DNA of 64,000 bases from Opitutus sp. (GCA_024998815.1 JACEUQ010000002.1:1192501-1256500), one strand, 5' to 3'. Shown: positions 42,422 through 51,109, numbered from the stretch's first letter. Translations and numbers: made by a program. The notes: generated from the sequence alone by a model not told the origin.

Positions 42422-45325
42422 ATGGGCGGCTCATCATCAAAAGGCGGCGGCGGTGCAGGCGGTGGCATGAACGATTACTTCGGCGATGTCGCCGGGGTGA
42501 TTTGTTCCGGCCCCATCGATCGCCTTGTCGCCATTTTGGTCGACGGCAAAAAGGTCTGGCCCGATTCCGGCACCGGCCTTGACCGCTCGGGCCAGCCGAA
42601 CCCCGTGCAACTCACCGTCACCGGCTACGGCGAGGCATGGCTTTATTGGGGAACGGCAACGCAAACCCTCGACGCCTCGGGCGAGGCCAACTTGGCAACG
42701 GGCGGTCATCCGGCCTACCGCCGCCAAGCGGTTCTCAGCCTCAAGAAATTCCTCTTCGGCCGCGAAAAGGTTTCTTGTCCCTCGGTCGCGTGCATCGTCC
42801 GCCGCACGCCGGTTCAGTCCATCGTGACCGGCACCGCCGCGCTGCTTGATGCCGATGGCCAAGCCAACCCCTTGGCGGTGCTCGCTGAACTGCTGACCCA
42901 TCCCGTGTTCGGCCTCGGGCTGCCGGACACCGACTTCGACCTAGACTCATGGCAGGCGACCGCCGATGCGCTCCTTGCCCGTGCGTCGACGACCTACATC
43001 AGCCCCGTGTTTGATCGCCCCGCCTCGGCGCGTTCCTTGGTAGATGATTTGCGCGGGTATTTCGACGGCTGGTTCCGCGCCGATACTGCCGCCAAGATCG
43101 TGGCGGGCCGCTTCCTCCACGGCGAGGCTGCGCCGACCTTTAACTCATCGAATACCCTCACCGCCGACGACCTCCTCGAAGAGCCATCGATCACCTCCAA
43201 GGGCTGGGCCGAAACCCTCAACGAGTTGGCAGTCAAATTTCAGGATGCCGAGAACGCCTACAAAGACTCCGCGTTTACGATCACGTCAGGCTATAACCGC
43301 CAAATCACCGGCGAGCCCCGCCAGTCCAATTTTGAGCGCCCGCACATCACGCGCCGCGCCCAAATCGCCGCCCTCGCCAGCGAATACCTCAAGCTCGCCG
43401 CCGAGCCGGGTTTCAGCGCCACGCTCGTCGTGCGCGCGCCTAAAGGCGTGGCCTACCCCACCGGCACCATTTTAAAATTCACCCACGACCTACTCGGCGT
43501 GGACTTGATTTGCCGTGTCACCGAACGCACCGAAGCCGCCCCGCCCAGCGAGCGCGTCACCCTCAGAATCGAAGCCGAGCGAGGGATCACGGCAACGCCG
43601 GTGCCCGTGGTGGCAGGCGTGAGCATCATCACCTCGGGCAACGGCGTGGAACGCCTGCCGCGTTTTTATTTCGCGATGCCGCCCGCCAATCTTTTTGGCG
43701 AAAGCTACCTGCTTGTCCCGCTCGTCGCCCGCCGCGTGGCCGCAACGCTGGGCTTCAATCTGTTTTACCGCAGCGACGATGCGACCCAGCTGCAAGAGCT
43801 CGGCACGCAGGGCACCTTCGCCGTGCGCGGCACGCTGACTCAAGCCTACGCCGCAAACCTCGGCACACCGGACGACAACAGCGAAACCCTGCGCATCGCC
43901 ATTGATGCCGAAACGACCGCAGGCGACCTCGAACGCGTCACGACCGCACTCACCGAGGACGAGGTGCAAGACGACACGCTTTTGCTCTGGATCATCCGCG
44001 CCGACAACCCGAATACCGTCGAAATCCTCTCCGTTCGCGCCCTGCGACTCGTCTCGGGCCAATGGTACGCCAAAGTGCGCCGCGCCCAAGGCGGCACGGT
44101 GGCGGCATCCTTCGCCGCTGCCGACGAATGCTGGCTGATCCGTTACGAGGACCTCATCACCTACCGCCACAGCCGCCTGCCCGCACTCGCGGCTGCCGGT
44201 GCGACGGTCACGCTACGCCTCCAAGCTATCGGATTCGCTGGCGTTGAGGCCGCTCTCGACGACGCTACGCTGTGCCCTGATCTAGCTTGGAAACTTCGCC
44301 CCGGTGCGCCTGCCGACGTGACCACTTTCACCGTCGAAGGCGGCCGGTTCTCATGGGCTGCTGTCGATGACAAGTCGGTGGTGGGCTACCGGCTGCGCTA
44401 CCAGCCCGGCACACGCCAAGAGTGGAGCGATGCCACCGACCTGCATACCGGCATCATCACGACCAACCCGTTCGAGCCGACGATTATCCCCAAGGGATCG
44501 ACGACCTTCCTCGTCAAAGCGGTGGATGTCACCGGGGCGGAAAGCCTCAACGCTGCCGTGATTGTCACCAACCTTGGCGACCCGCTTGTCGCTAACGTGG
44601 TGGAAACCTTCGACCGCCGCTCCGCTCTTTGGCCCGGCACGCGCTCGGGGTTCGCAATCGACGGCTCGAACAACCTCGCCGCAAACTCGATCACGACCAT
44701 GTGGGCCGCTGACGAAACGGCCCCGATGTGGGCTGGCGATGGTGCCGCCGTAATGTGGCCCGCGCTTACCTATGCCGCCGCAACCTACATCGACAGCGTG
44801 ACGATCACGCAGGCTTTGGCCGGTTCGACGATGACCCTGACCTCAACGGTTGCGGGCGACCCGTGGAAAATCGAATACCGAGAAAACTCCCCTGCATCCA
44901 TGTGGGCGGTAGATGCGAACGCAGCAATGTGGACCGACGATGCGTCCGCATTTTGGGACGTGCCCGACTGGCAGGCATCGCCGGGCCAAGTCACGGTTTC
45001 CGGTAACACCATTTACGATTTCCGCATCTCGACGGGCGAAGCGCAGACGCAAGGCACGGTGACGGCATTCGCGGTCGTGGTCGATGCCCCTGACGTTATC
45101 GAGTCGATCAACAACGCTGTGCTGGCGAGCGGCGGCACGCGCTTGGCCCTGACCAAGACTTACAAAGTCATCAAAAACATTTCCCTGACGATTCAGCAGG
45201 ACGGCAACGGCGCGGCCTCAATTCAGATTCTCGACAAGCTTAAGGCAGGCCCGCTCGTCCGCGCCTTTAACACATCAGGAACGGGCGTAGCCGCCCTCAT
45301 CGACGCCACCATTCAAGGCTACTGA
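42422..45325 (+). CDS. Tail tip (J-like) host-specificity protein
   Basis: The 967-residue protein starts with a Gly/Ser-rich segment (GGSSSKGGGGAGGG) and has the order of lambda J/GTA g15: an N-terminal tail-hub domain (DYFGDVAGVICSGPIDRLVAIL ... VFGLGLPDTDFDLDSW), beta domains, a fibronectin-III-like domain (TTFTVEGGRFSWAAVDDKSVV), and a Trp-rich region with repeated MWA-x-D motifs (about residues 759-850). It makes the tail tip and contacts the host receptor. Confidence 0.82.
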   Translation: MGGSSSKGGGGAGGGMNDYFGDVAGVICSGPIDRLVAILVDGKKVWPDSGTGLDRSGQPNPVQLTVTGYGEAWLYWGTATQTLDASGEANLATGGHPAYRRQAVLSLKKFLFGREKVSCPSVACIVRRTPVQSIVTGTAALLDADGQANPLAVLAELLTHPVFGLGLPDTDFDLDSWQATADALLARASTTYISPVFDRPASARSLVDDLRGYFDGWFRADTAAKIVAGRFLHGEAAPTFNSSNTLTADDLLEEPSITSKGWAETLNELAVKFQDAENAYKDSAFTITSGYNRQITGEPRQSNFERPHITRRAQIAALASEYLKLAAEPGFSATLVVRAPKGVAYPTGTILKFTHDLLGVDLICRVTERTEAAPPSERVTLRIEAERGITATPVPVVAGVSIITSGNGVERLPRFYFAMPPANLFGESYLLVPLVARRVAATLGFNLFYRSDDATQLQELGTQGTFAVRGTLTQAYAANLGTPDDNSETLRIAIDAETTAGDLERVTTALTEDEVQDDTLLLWIIRADNPNTVEILSVRALRLVSGQWYAKVRRAQGGTVAASFAAADECWLIRYEDLITYRHSRLPALAAAGATVTLRLQAIGFAGVEAALDDATLCPDLAWKLRPGAPADVTTFTVEGGRFSWAAVDDKSVVGYRLRYQPGTRQEWSDATDLHTGIITTNPFEPTIIPKGSTTFLVKAVDVTGAESLNAAVIVTNLGDPLVANVVETFDRRSALWPGTRSGFAIDGSNNLAANSITTMWAADETAPMWAGDGAAVMWPALTYAAATYIDSVTITQALAGSTMTLTSTVAGDPWKIEYRENSPASMWAVDANAAMWTDDASAFWDVPDWQASPGQVTVSGNTIYDFRISTGEAQTQGTVTAFAVVVDAPDVIESINNAVLASGGTRLALTKTYKVIKNISLTIQQDGNGAASIQILDKLKAGPLVRAFNTSGTGVAALIDATIQGY

Positions 45326-45352
45326 GCCACTCACTTTTAACCAAACCATATC

Positions 45353-46471
45353 ATGCTCACAATTGCACCCAATGTAGATTTTACCAGCGCACTTAATCAG
45401 GCAGCTTTCAAAACTGCCTTTAACACGTTCCTCAATGAGCTGCGCACCAACGGCGCGGCCCTTGCCGACATTCGCGGAATGAAAAACCGCATAATCAACG
45501 GTAAGATGGATCGGTCAATTCGTGGAACAACCTTTGCGGCGGCAAACGGCTTCACCCTCGATAGATGGTCTTACGCTGGTTTGACCGAGGGCGTAGTGAC
45601 TATCACCCAAAACTCAGATGTTCCTTCCAGCAAAGAGTTTCAGAATAGCCTTCGGGTTGCGGTAACCACGCTTGATGCTTCAATTGCCGCAGGGCAGTAC
45701 AGCTTTGTGACGCAGCCCATTGAAGGCTATAATGTCCGAGACCTCATCGGGAAAGCGTTCACCATCTCTTTCTGGGTTCGCTCAACAAAGACCGGAACCC
45801 ATTGCTTGTTTTTACGAAACAGTATCGCTGACCGTAGCTACATTGCGGAATACACCGTTATCGATTCAAACACTTGGGAGTTGAAGACTGTAACGGTGGC
45901 GGGTGGTTTGCCCACGGCCGGAACTTGGAATTGGACTAACGGGCGAGGATTAGAAGTCGGCTTTGCCCTCATCGCTGGTTCAACGTACCAGACTACCGCT
46001 GGGGCTTGGCAGACTGGTAATTTTCACGGCACCTCAAATCAGGTTAATTGCCTAGATAACACCGCAAACATTTTCGCCATTACCGGCGTACAGTTGGAGC
46101 TTGGCACCATTACATCCCCGCAATTTGAGCACCGTCCATACGGGGTGGAAGAAAACCTGTGCCTGCGTTATCTTCCCGTAGTTAGTTTTGCTGATTACAA
46201 CTACCAAGGGCAGGCGTATGCCTCAACAGCAATCAGAGCTTGGGTGCCTTTCCATGTCCCTGCGCGTGTGGCACCAACAGGTAGCTCATCTCTTACTGGT
46301 ATTGTTGCTTCACAAGCCAACCTTGCTAACGCTGGTGGCACCCCTGCATTTATGGCTGCTAGCACCAGTGGTTGCAACCTATCTGTGACAGGAGCGACAG
46401 GCCTAACCATTGGCAATTCCTCAATGCTTCAGGGTGTTGCAACTGTTTATTTTAACGGATGTGAATTATGA
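45353..46471 (+). CDS. Tail fibre/receptor-binding protein
   Basis: The 372-residue protein has a short N-terminal attachment region, KNRIINGKMDRSIRGTT and FTLDRWSYAG, then a lectin-like jelly roll and VQLELGTITSPQFEHRPYG followed by a C-terminal knob. The NG(K/D)M-R and QLELG-x-x-x-SPFE-RPYG segments occur in many tail fibres. Base composition is clearly more AT-rich than the rest of the late arm, which points to module exchange with another phage. Confidence 0.78.
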   Translation: MLTIAPNVDFTSALNQAAFKTAFNTFLNELRTNGAALADIRGMKNRIINGKMDRSIRGTTFAAANGFTLDRWSYAGLTEGVVTITQNSDVPSSKEFQNSLRVAVTTLDASIAAGQYSFVTQPIEGYNVRDLIGKAFTISFWVRSTKTGTHCLFLRNSIADRSYIAEYTVIDSNTWELKTVTVAGGLPTAGTWNWTNGRGLEVGFALIAGSTYQTTAGAWQTGNFHGTSNQVNCLDNTANIFAITGVQLELGTITSPQFEHRPYGVEENLCLRYLPVVSFADYNYQGQAYASTAIRAWVPFHVPARVAPTGSSSLTGIVASQANLANAGGTPAFMAASTSGCNLSVTGATGLTIGNSSMLQGVATVYFNGCEL

Positions 46472-46884
46472 AAACATACAAACAAAACGCCTGCGGAACA
46501 TTTGATAAATATATTAACGGGATTCTTGTCGGGCATTGCATCAGCACAGACTCCGAGTTTGTCGCATGGTGTGAGGCAGGCAATACGCCCGAGCCCTACG
46601 TCCCGCCCGCACTGACGGTCGCTGACTACATCGCCGCCACGCAGATGCACCTCGATGCCCACGCTCAGGCATGGGGCTACGACGACCTTAAGAGCGCCTG
46701 CACCTACGATGGCGATCCGTACCCGCGTTTCGCTGCCGAGGCCCTCGCCCTGCGCAACTGGCGCTCCCAAGTCTGGGCCTACCTCGACTCCACCAGCGCG
46801 GCCCCGCTGCCCGAAGTGCTACCGACCGTGGCGCAGTTAATCGCGCTTCTGCCAACCGCTCCAACGCGCCCTTTAGTCGAGTGA
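46468..46884 (+). CDS. Tail fibre-associated protein (138 aa)
   Basis: ATGA overlap with the fibre gene. The first 40 residues (KTYKQNACGTFDKYINGILVGH) are beta-rich and AT-rich. From TVADYIAATQMHLDAHAQAWGYDD on, the sequence matches the DUF4376-type proteins located after tail fibre genes and thought to help fibre assembly; the GC content rises again there. It looks like a fusion of an exchanged fibre-linked head and a conserved tail. Confidence 0.68.
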   Translation: MKTYKQNACGTFDKYINGILVGHCISTDSEFVAWCEAGNTPEPYVPPALTVADYIAATQMHLDAHAQAWGYDDLKSACTYDGDPYPRFAAEALALRNWRSQVWAYLDSTSAAPLPEVLPTVAQLIALLPTAPTRPLVE

Positions 46885-47420
46885 TCACAACGGAGAACAG
46901 AACCTTTTCCGCACCCGCCAAGGGCATCGCTGACACCGCTGCTTATGGCGTTTCGGACGGCGAGGCGATAACCCGTTGCACGTTCATAGGCGGCAAGGGC
47001 AGCGAGGCGCTTAAGCTCTCAAGCAACGTGGCCAGCGCCCTTATTCAGAGCTGCACGTTGTCGGGTGGAGTTGAGGATTGCGTGGACATCCTCGGCGCAA
47101 GGCACGCTACGTTTATCGGCTGCGTGTTTGCCCGCTGCAACGCCGTGCGCGACTGCACCATCAAGGGCGGTGCTCATTCGATCATGTTCGTCGATTGCCA
47201 CGGCCTGCGCTACATTAAGGCGGGCGACTGCACTATCTACGAAAAGGCGGGCCTCGGCGAACCCGTGAGCGGTTGCCATGTTAAAAACCCTGACGGCCGC
47301 AAAACCCTAGTGCTCTGCCTCAACTCGGAATCTTTCACGGGCGACGTTGTTAACCTTCGCGTGCCCAGGCTGATCGTACGCCTCTATTTCTGGGCGCGGT
47401 GGCGGTTCTTCCCGAACTGA
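46881..47420 (+). CDS. Cys-rich beta-helix-like protein at the right end
   Basis: The frame has a GTG start overlapping the previous stop (GTGA). The 179-residue product has about ten Cys in short repeated turns (CTFIGG, CTLSGG, CTIKGG) that look like a right-handed beta-helix, and a hydrophobic aromatic C terminus (VPRLIVRLYFWARWRFFPN). It lies beside the right terminus, where transposable phages often carry cargo or a last tail gene. Function is unknown. Confidence 0.62.
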   Translation: MITTENRTFSAPAKGIADTAAYGVSDGEAITRCTFIGGKGSEALKLSSNVASALIQSCTLSGGVEDCVDILGARHATFIGCVFARCNAVRDCTIKGGAHSIMFVDCHGLRYIKAGDCTIYEKAGLGEPVSGCHVKNPDGRKTLVLCLNSESFTGDVVNLRVPRLIVRLYFWARWRFFPN

Positions 47421-47486
47421 TCGCGTGACCGCAGTGGCCTTGCATCACCCCTGCAAGACTAGCGCAGTGCGTGGGTAGATGAACCG

Positions 47487-47545
47487 GAATCAGGCGAATG
47501 AAACGGCCTGATTCATCAAACCTTTGTCCAAACTCGTCAAACCTG
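47487..47545. promoter_or_regulatory. Right-end transposase binding sites (candidate)
   Basis: On the minus strand TTTGAC starts at 47541 (17 bp from the right terminus) and TTTGAT starts at 47520 (38 bp from it). The 21-bp spacing is similar to adjacent R1 and R2 sites of Mu. The 14-mer at 47515-47528 is the inverted copy of 11859-11872. CGGCCTGATTC (47504-47514) is the inverted copy of 11765-11775, and 47487-47501 is a near-exact direct copy of 11765-11780. Confidence 0.75.
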
Positions 47546-47557
47546 ATGGCGGTTTAC

Positions 47558-47590
47558 AAAGGCCTGCCGAATCGGCAGGCCTTTTTTGTG
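47558..47590. terminator. Host bidirectional terminator, split by the prophage
   Basis: The stem GGCCTGCCGA and its complement is followed by six T residues on the plus strand. The minus-strand U-run is now cut from six to three by the insertion. In the empty site it would have served tRNA-Pro from the left and the TPR-like gene from the right. 47559-47562 is the right copy of the AAGG target duplication. Confidence 0.85.
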
Positions 47591-47604
47591 CGTAAACCCA
47601 GCGG

Positions 47605-48342
47605 TCACTTAAAGCTAATCGAGGGAACGGCATCCGACTTGGCGTCAGCAGCGGGTTGCGCAACGATGGCCTGAGGCAATGACGCACGTAACAGGGAGGC
47701 GCGCTCGGCCCACTGACCCTCCAGATCAATGCTGGCGACTTGCTCGATGTAGCGGATCGCCTCGGCGCTGTTGCCACTCACAGCGGCCAGCGTGGCCAGG
47801 TGGTAGGCAGCCTCAGCACGAACCATTTTGGCCACAACCAAATCGGCCGTAATCAACTTCAGCGCGGCCTCACCCTCAGATGCCGAACCCGCCTGCACGG
47901 CAGAAATAGCTCCACCGAGGCGAGCGCGCTGGCCAAACGTGGTGTCTTTCAGGATACCCGCCGCCTTACCATAAAACGCACGCGCATCAGTGTAATTACC
48001 GGCAGCATAAGCCTGATCAGCCAGTCGCACCTCGGCCAAACCACCCAGCGCGTGATCCGCATGCGAAGCGGTAAACGCCTTGAGTTGTGCATCGCTGGTA
48101 GCGCTGGCGTACTCAGCCGCGATCGCTTTCTCGCGTTGCGCGGAGACGATCTCGTAACCGCCCTTGGCCAAAATCCCCACCAGCACGATAGCGCAAGCAG
48201 CCAGTACCGTGCGCGAGTTTTGCTCCCAAAACAGGCGCAACCGATCCTCGAACGTCGGGGCAATATAAGCCGCGTCGATCGAGACCAGATTGCGGTCGTC
48301 ACCTGAAGATGGAGTGGAATCTGAATGCGGGGTCATGGACAT
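47605..48342 (-). CDS. TPR-like membrane protein, YfgM-type
   Basis: The 245-residue protein has a cytoplasmic N-terminal tail, one membrane helix (TVLAACAIVLVGILAKGGYEI, residues about 45-65) and a helical TPR-like domain (LKAFTASHADHALGGLAEVRLA, AAGNYTDARAFYGKAAGIL, AEAAYHLATLAAVSGNSAEAI). This is the layout of YfgM, an ancillary part of the Sec translocon. Its 3' end is 47 bp from the prophage; no part of the gene is lost. Confidence 0.75.
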   Translation of the reverse strand: MSMTPHSDSTPSSGDDRNLVSIDAAYIAPTFEDRLRLFWEQNSRTVLAACAIVLVGILAKGGYEIVSAQREKAIAAEYASATSDAQLKAFTASHADHALGGLAEVRLADQAYAAGNYTDARAFYGKAAGILKDTTFGQRARLGGAISAVQAGSASEGEAALKLITADLVVAKMVRAEAAYHLATLAAVSGNSAEAIRYIEQVASIDLEGQWAERASLLRASLPQAIVAQPAADAKSDAVPSISFK

Positions 48343-48429
48343 GGTTTTGAAATTAAACGGTCACCGAAACAGATCATGCGTAGGCCGTAAAGGCGGGATT
48401 CAAATCACGTCTTTACGTCTTCGCCCGAG

Positions 48430-50343
48430 TCAAGGCGTGAGCTTGGCGGCTTCGGTTTCGAGCCGGGTGACCAACTCGTCCATCTGGTCAATGACCGCCT
48501 GAACTGTCTCGCGCTTAGACAGGTCGACGCCGGCTTTGCGCAGCTGTTCCATCGGGTGGTCGTTGCCGCCGCTCTTGAGCAGCGTGAGATAACGTGCGGT
48601 CGCGCCGGCGCGTTCGTCGGCCGTGCCCGTGTTCATCGCCTTGTAGATCTGCGCCGAGGAGGCGAAGCAGGTGGCGTATTGGTAAACGTAGTAAGGCGAG
48701 TTATAGAAATGCGGGATGCGCGTCCAGGTGTAGCGGTAGAGCTCATCAAGTGTGACGGCATCACCGTAGTAAGCCTTGAGCAGGTCGCCGTAGAGCGCGC
48801 TGAACACGTCGGCGGTCAGCGGTTGCCCCTTCTCAGCGAGCGTGTGCGCGCGCAGCTCGAAATCCGCAAACATCACCTGAGTATAGAAGGTTCCCACAAT
48901 CGCATCGATGGCATGCTGCAGCAGGAGGAACCGCTCCTTGGAGTTGGCACTTTCGGCCAGGAGTTTTTCCAGCAACAGGCGCTCGTTGATGGTCGAGGCA
49001 ACCTCCGCCACGAAGATCGTATAATCAGAGGTGACGAAGGGCTGATTCTCCTCGGACAGGCGCGTGTGCATCGCATGCCCCATCTCGTGGGCGAAGGTAA
49101 AAACCGCATCGAGCGTGTCGTTGTAGTTCATCAACACGTAGGGTCCAACACCGTACACGCCCGCACTGTACGCACCGGAGCGCTTGCCGTCGTTCTCGTA
49201 CACATCAAGGCGGTTACGCGCCAGCAGGTCGGCGTACTTTTGCTGATATTCGGTACCGAGGGGCTCGATGGATTTCAGCACCAGATCACGCGCCGGAGCG
49301 TAGGGCCAAACCGTCTCGTCTTTAACCAGAGGAATCTGCCCGTCGTACAGGTGATAGCTGTCGAGCCCAAGGAGCTTTTGGCGGAGTTTCAAATAACGCT
49401 GCAAAGGTGCGGTGCCTGCGCGAACGGTTTCCACCAACGTGGTGTAAACCTCCTGCGGGATCGCGTTGCCATCGAGGGCGCGCGCCAGCGTCGTGGGGTA
49501 GGCGCGCGCTTGGGACATAAACCAGCCGCGCTCCAAGGTGCCCCGATAAATCGCCGCGTAGGTATTCTTGGTGGCCTCGTAGGTTTTCAGGTACGCCGCA
49601 AAAGCCTTGGCGCGATCAGCCTGATTGTAGTTGGTCGCCAAAATCGACTGATAAGCGCCGGGCGAAAGTGTCACCGCACGGCCGTCGGAGAGCGTGACTG
49701 AGGGGAATTTAATGTCAGAGGTGCTCAGCTCGGAGTAAACCGACTGGGGCGTCTCGCAGAAGCGGGTGGCGAAGGAGAGGAGCTTTTCCCCCTTCTCGTC
49801 GAGCACGTGCTGCTGCTGGCGGTAGGCGTCGAGGATCGTGAACCGGTAAGGCGATAAATCGGGCGTGGCATCGAGCCAGCCGCGCATCATTGCCTCCGGC
49901 ACGGCGAGCAGCTCGGGGTTGAACCAGGCGGTGGCGGTGCCGAATTTGGCGAAGAGGGCCTGCACTCGCTGCAAGCGACCGGCGATATCTTGATTACGCG
50001 TGTCGGTGTCGCGCTGGAGCGACGGGTAACGATAAACGCGATACTGGATGATCCCGATTTCGTCGTAGAGTCGGTAGGCCTTGAGCACGGCGGCGGGGCC
50101 GTCCTTGAGCGTGCCCTTAAGCGCGGCGAACTCATCCATTTTAACCTCCATGGTTTTCATACCGGTCTCCCACGCCGGCCAGTCGGCGTAGATAGGCGAA
50201 AAATCCCATTTATAGGCGGCGTCGATTTCGGCGCGGTTACGCGTAGCGGGCTTGGTGGCGGCGAGGGCTTGGGTCATGAGCAAAAACGAGGCGGTGGCAA
50301 ATAACAGCGGTCGGGCTGCGCGGGGGTGGGTTAGGCCAAACAT
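48430..50343 (-). CDS. Secreted M3 family oligoendopeptidase F-like
   Basis: The 637-residue protein has a signal peptide (ARPLLFATASFLLMTQALAA, ending at about 29) and the M3 zinc site FTFAHEMGHAMH at about residue 417, with the third ligand in the following FVAEVASTINERLLLEKL segment (Glu of VAEVAS). The N-terminal half is the helical cap of PepF-type peptidases. It cleaves short peptides, here probably in the periplasm because of the signal peptide. It stands alone, in the same direction as the YfgM-like gene. Confidence 0.88.
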   Translation of the reverse strand: MFGLTHPRAARPLLFATASFLLMTQALAATKPATRNRAEIDAAYKWDFSPIYADWPAWETGMKTMEVKMDEFAALKGTLKDGPAAVLKAYRLYDEIGIIQYRVYRYPSLQRDTDTRNQDIAGRLQRVQALFAKFGTATAWFNPELLAVPEAMMRGWLDATPDLSPYRFTILDAYRQQQHVLDEKGEKLLSFATRFCETPQSVYSELSTSDIKFPSVTLSDGRAVTLSPGAYQSILATNYNQADRAKAFAAYLKTYEATKNTYAAIYRGTLERGWFMSQARAYPTTLARALDGNAIPQEVYTTLVETVRAGTAPLQRYLKLRQKLLGLDSYHLYDGQIPLVKDETVWPYAPARDLVLKSIEPLGTEYQQKYADLLARNRLDVYENDGKRSGAYSAGVYGVGPYVLMNYNDTLDAVFTFAHEMGHAMHTRLSEENQPFVTSDYTIFVAEVASTINERLLLEKLLAESANSKERFLLLQHAIDAIVGTFYTQVMFADFELRAHTLAEKGQPLTADVFSALYGDLLKAYYGDAVTLDELYRYTWTRIPHFYNSPYYVYQYATCFASSAQIYKAMNTGTADERAGATARYLTLLKSGGNDHPMEQLRKAGVDLSKRETVQAVIDQMDELVTRLETEAAKLTP

Positions 50344-50415
50344 CGTGCGACTAAGAATCTTTTCATCGCGTGCGTCGAGACATCGGCCAAGAAAGAATCC
50401 GTCTTTTTTTAACCT

Positions 50416-51063
50416 ATGCTCCGCGCCCTTATTTTTGATTTTGACGGCCTTCTAGTGGACACCGAAACAGTGCTCATCGACGCCTGGGAGCAGATGCACG
50501 CCGTCGACGGCCTGCCGTGCGACCGCGCTGTGCTTCACCACATCGTCGGACATACCGACGTCATCTACGATTATTGGTCGGCCTACGGCCCCGAGATCAG
50601 CCGAGCCACACTGGAAACACGCTATCGCGAGACCGCCCGCGAACTCACCCTCGCCGCACCGCCTCTACCGGGCACGATCGACCTGCTCAATGCAGCCCGC
50701 GCCGCCGGTCTGCGTATCGGCCTCGCCTCCAACTCCACGCACGCCCACGTCGAAGGTCACCTCGAACACAGGGGCATGCGCGGCTACTTCGATTTCATCG
50801 CCTGCCGTGACGACGTCACCATCGGCAAACCCGAGCCCGACGTTTATCTGCACGCCCTCCAAGGACTCAGCGTCGAGCCGAGTGCCGCGCTCGCGTTTGA
50901 GGACTCGGTGCCTGGCCACGTTGCCGCCCACCGCGCCGGCCTGCGCGTTGTCGTCGTCCCCAATCCCTCGACCGGCCACTGCGAATTTACCCACGCCTGG
51001 CTCCAACTGACGTCGATGGCCGACACCTCCCTCGCCGCACTCACCCGCCAGTTTTCCACCTAA
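50416..51063 (+). CDS. HAD family phosphatase, beta-phosphoglucomutase-like
   Basis: The 215-residue protein has HAD motif I (FDFDGLLVDTE, with the Asp pair at residues 8 and 10), a helical cap, motif II (IGLASNSTH), motif III Lys in TIGKPEPDVYL and motif IV in LAFEDSVPGHVAA. The DGLLVDTE and GKPxPD segments fit the phosphoglucomutase/sugar phosphatase subgroup. It is divergent from the peptidase gene; the substrate is unknown. Confidence 0.85.
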   Translation: MLRALIFDFDGLLVDTETVLIDAWEQMHAVDGLPCDRAVLHHIVGHTDVIYDYWSAYGPEISRATLETRYRETARELTLAAPPLPGTIDLLNAARAAGLRIGLASNSTHAHVEGHLEHRGMRGYFDFIACRDDVTIGKPEPDVYLHALQGLSVEPSAALAFEDSVPGHVAAHRAGLRVVVVPNPSTGHCEFTHAWLQLTSMADTSLAALTRQFST

Positions 51064-51067
51064 ACCC

Positions 51068-51109
51068 AAAAAAGGGCGCGAGCGTGCCTCGGGGCGAGCA
51101 CCCGCGCCC
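51068..51109 (-). terminator. Intrinsic terminator of the glpD operon
   Basis: On the minus strand the stem GGGCGCG/CGCGCCC with inner GTGC/GCAC pairs (51074-51109) is followed directly by six T residues (51073-51068), just after the glpD stop codon. It also lies 10 bp after the HAD gene stop and may work in both directions. Confidence 0.85.

Larger units (their letters stand above)
11724..47558. mobile_element. Complete Mu-like transposable prophage (siphovirus tail)
   Basis: The element spans 35,835 bp. It encodes a MuA-like DDE transposase and MuB-like ATPase but no tyrosine or serine integrase. The left end begins TG and the right end finishes CA. A TTTGAY motif begins exactly 17 bp inside each end. 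The 4 bp AAGG flank both ends (5 bp AAAGG match if the terminal A is counted outside). Head genes are Mu-type (gp27, gp28, gp29, protease, gp36-like, MuF), whereas the tail is lambda/GTA-like with a tape measure and NlpC/P60 tip. All modules look intact, so the prophage may be inducible. The gene order has an early arm reading left and a late arm reading right from a divergent control region at about 21.7 kb. Confidence 0.92.

Noticed and set aside
48556-49701. Plus-strand frame opposite the M3 peptidase
   Set aside because: The HEMGH zinc site on the minus strand shows the real gene; the other frame is a shadow.
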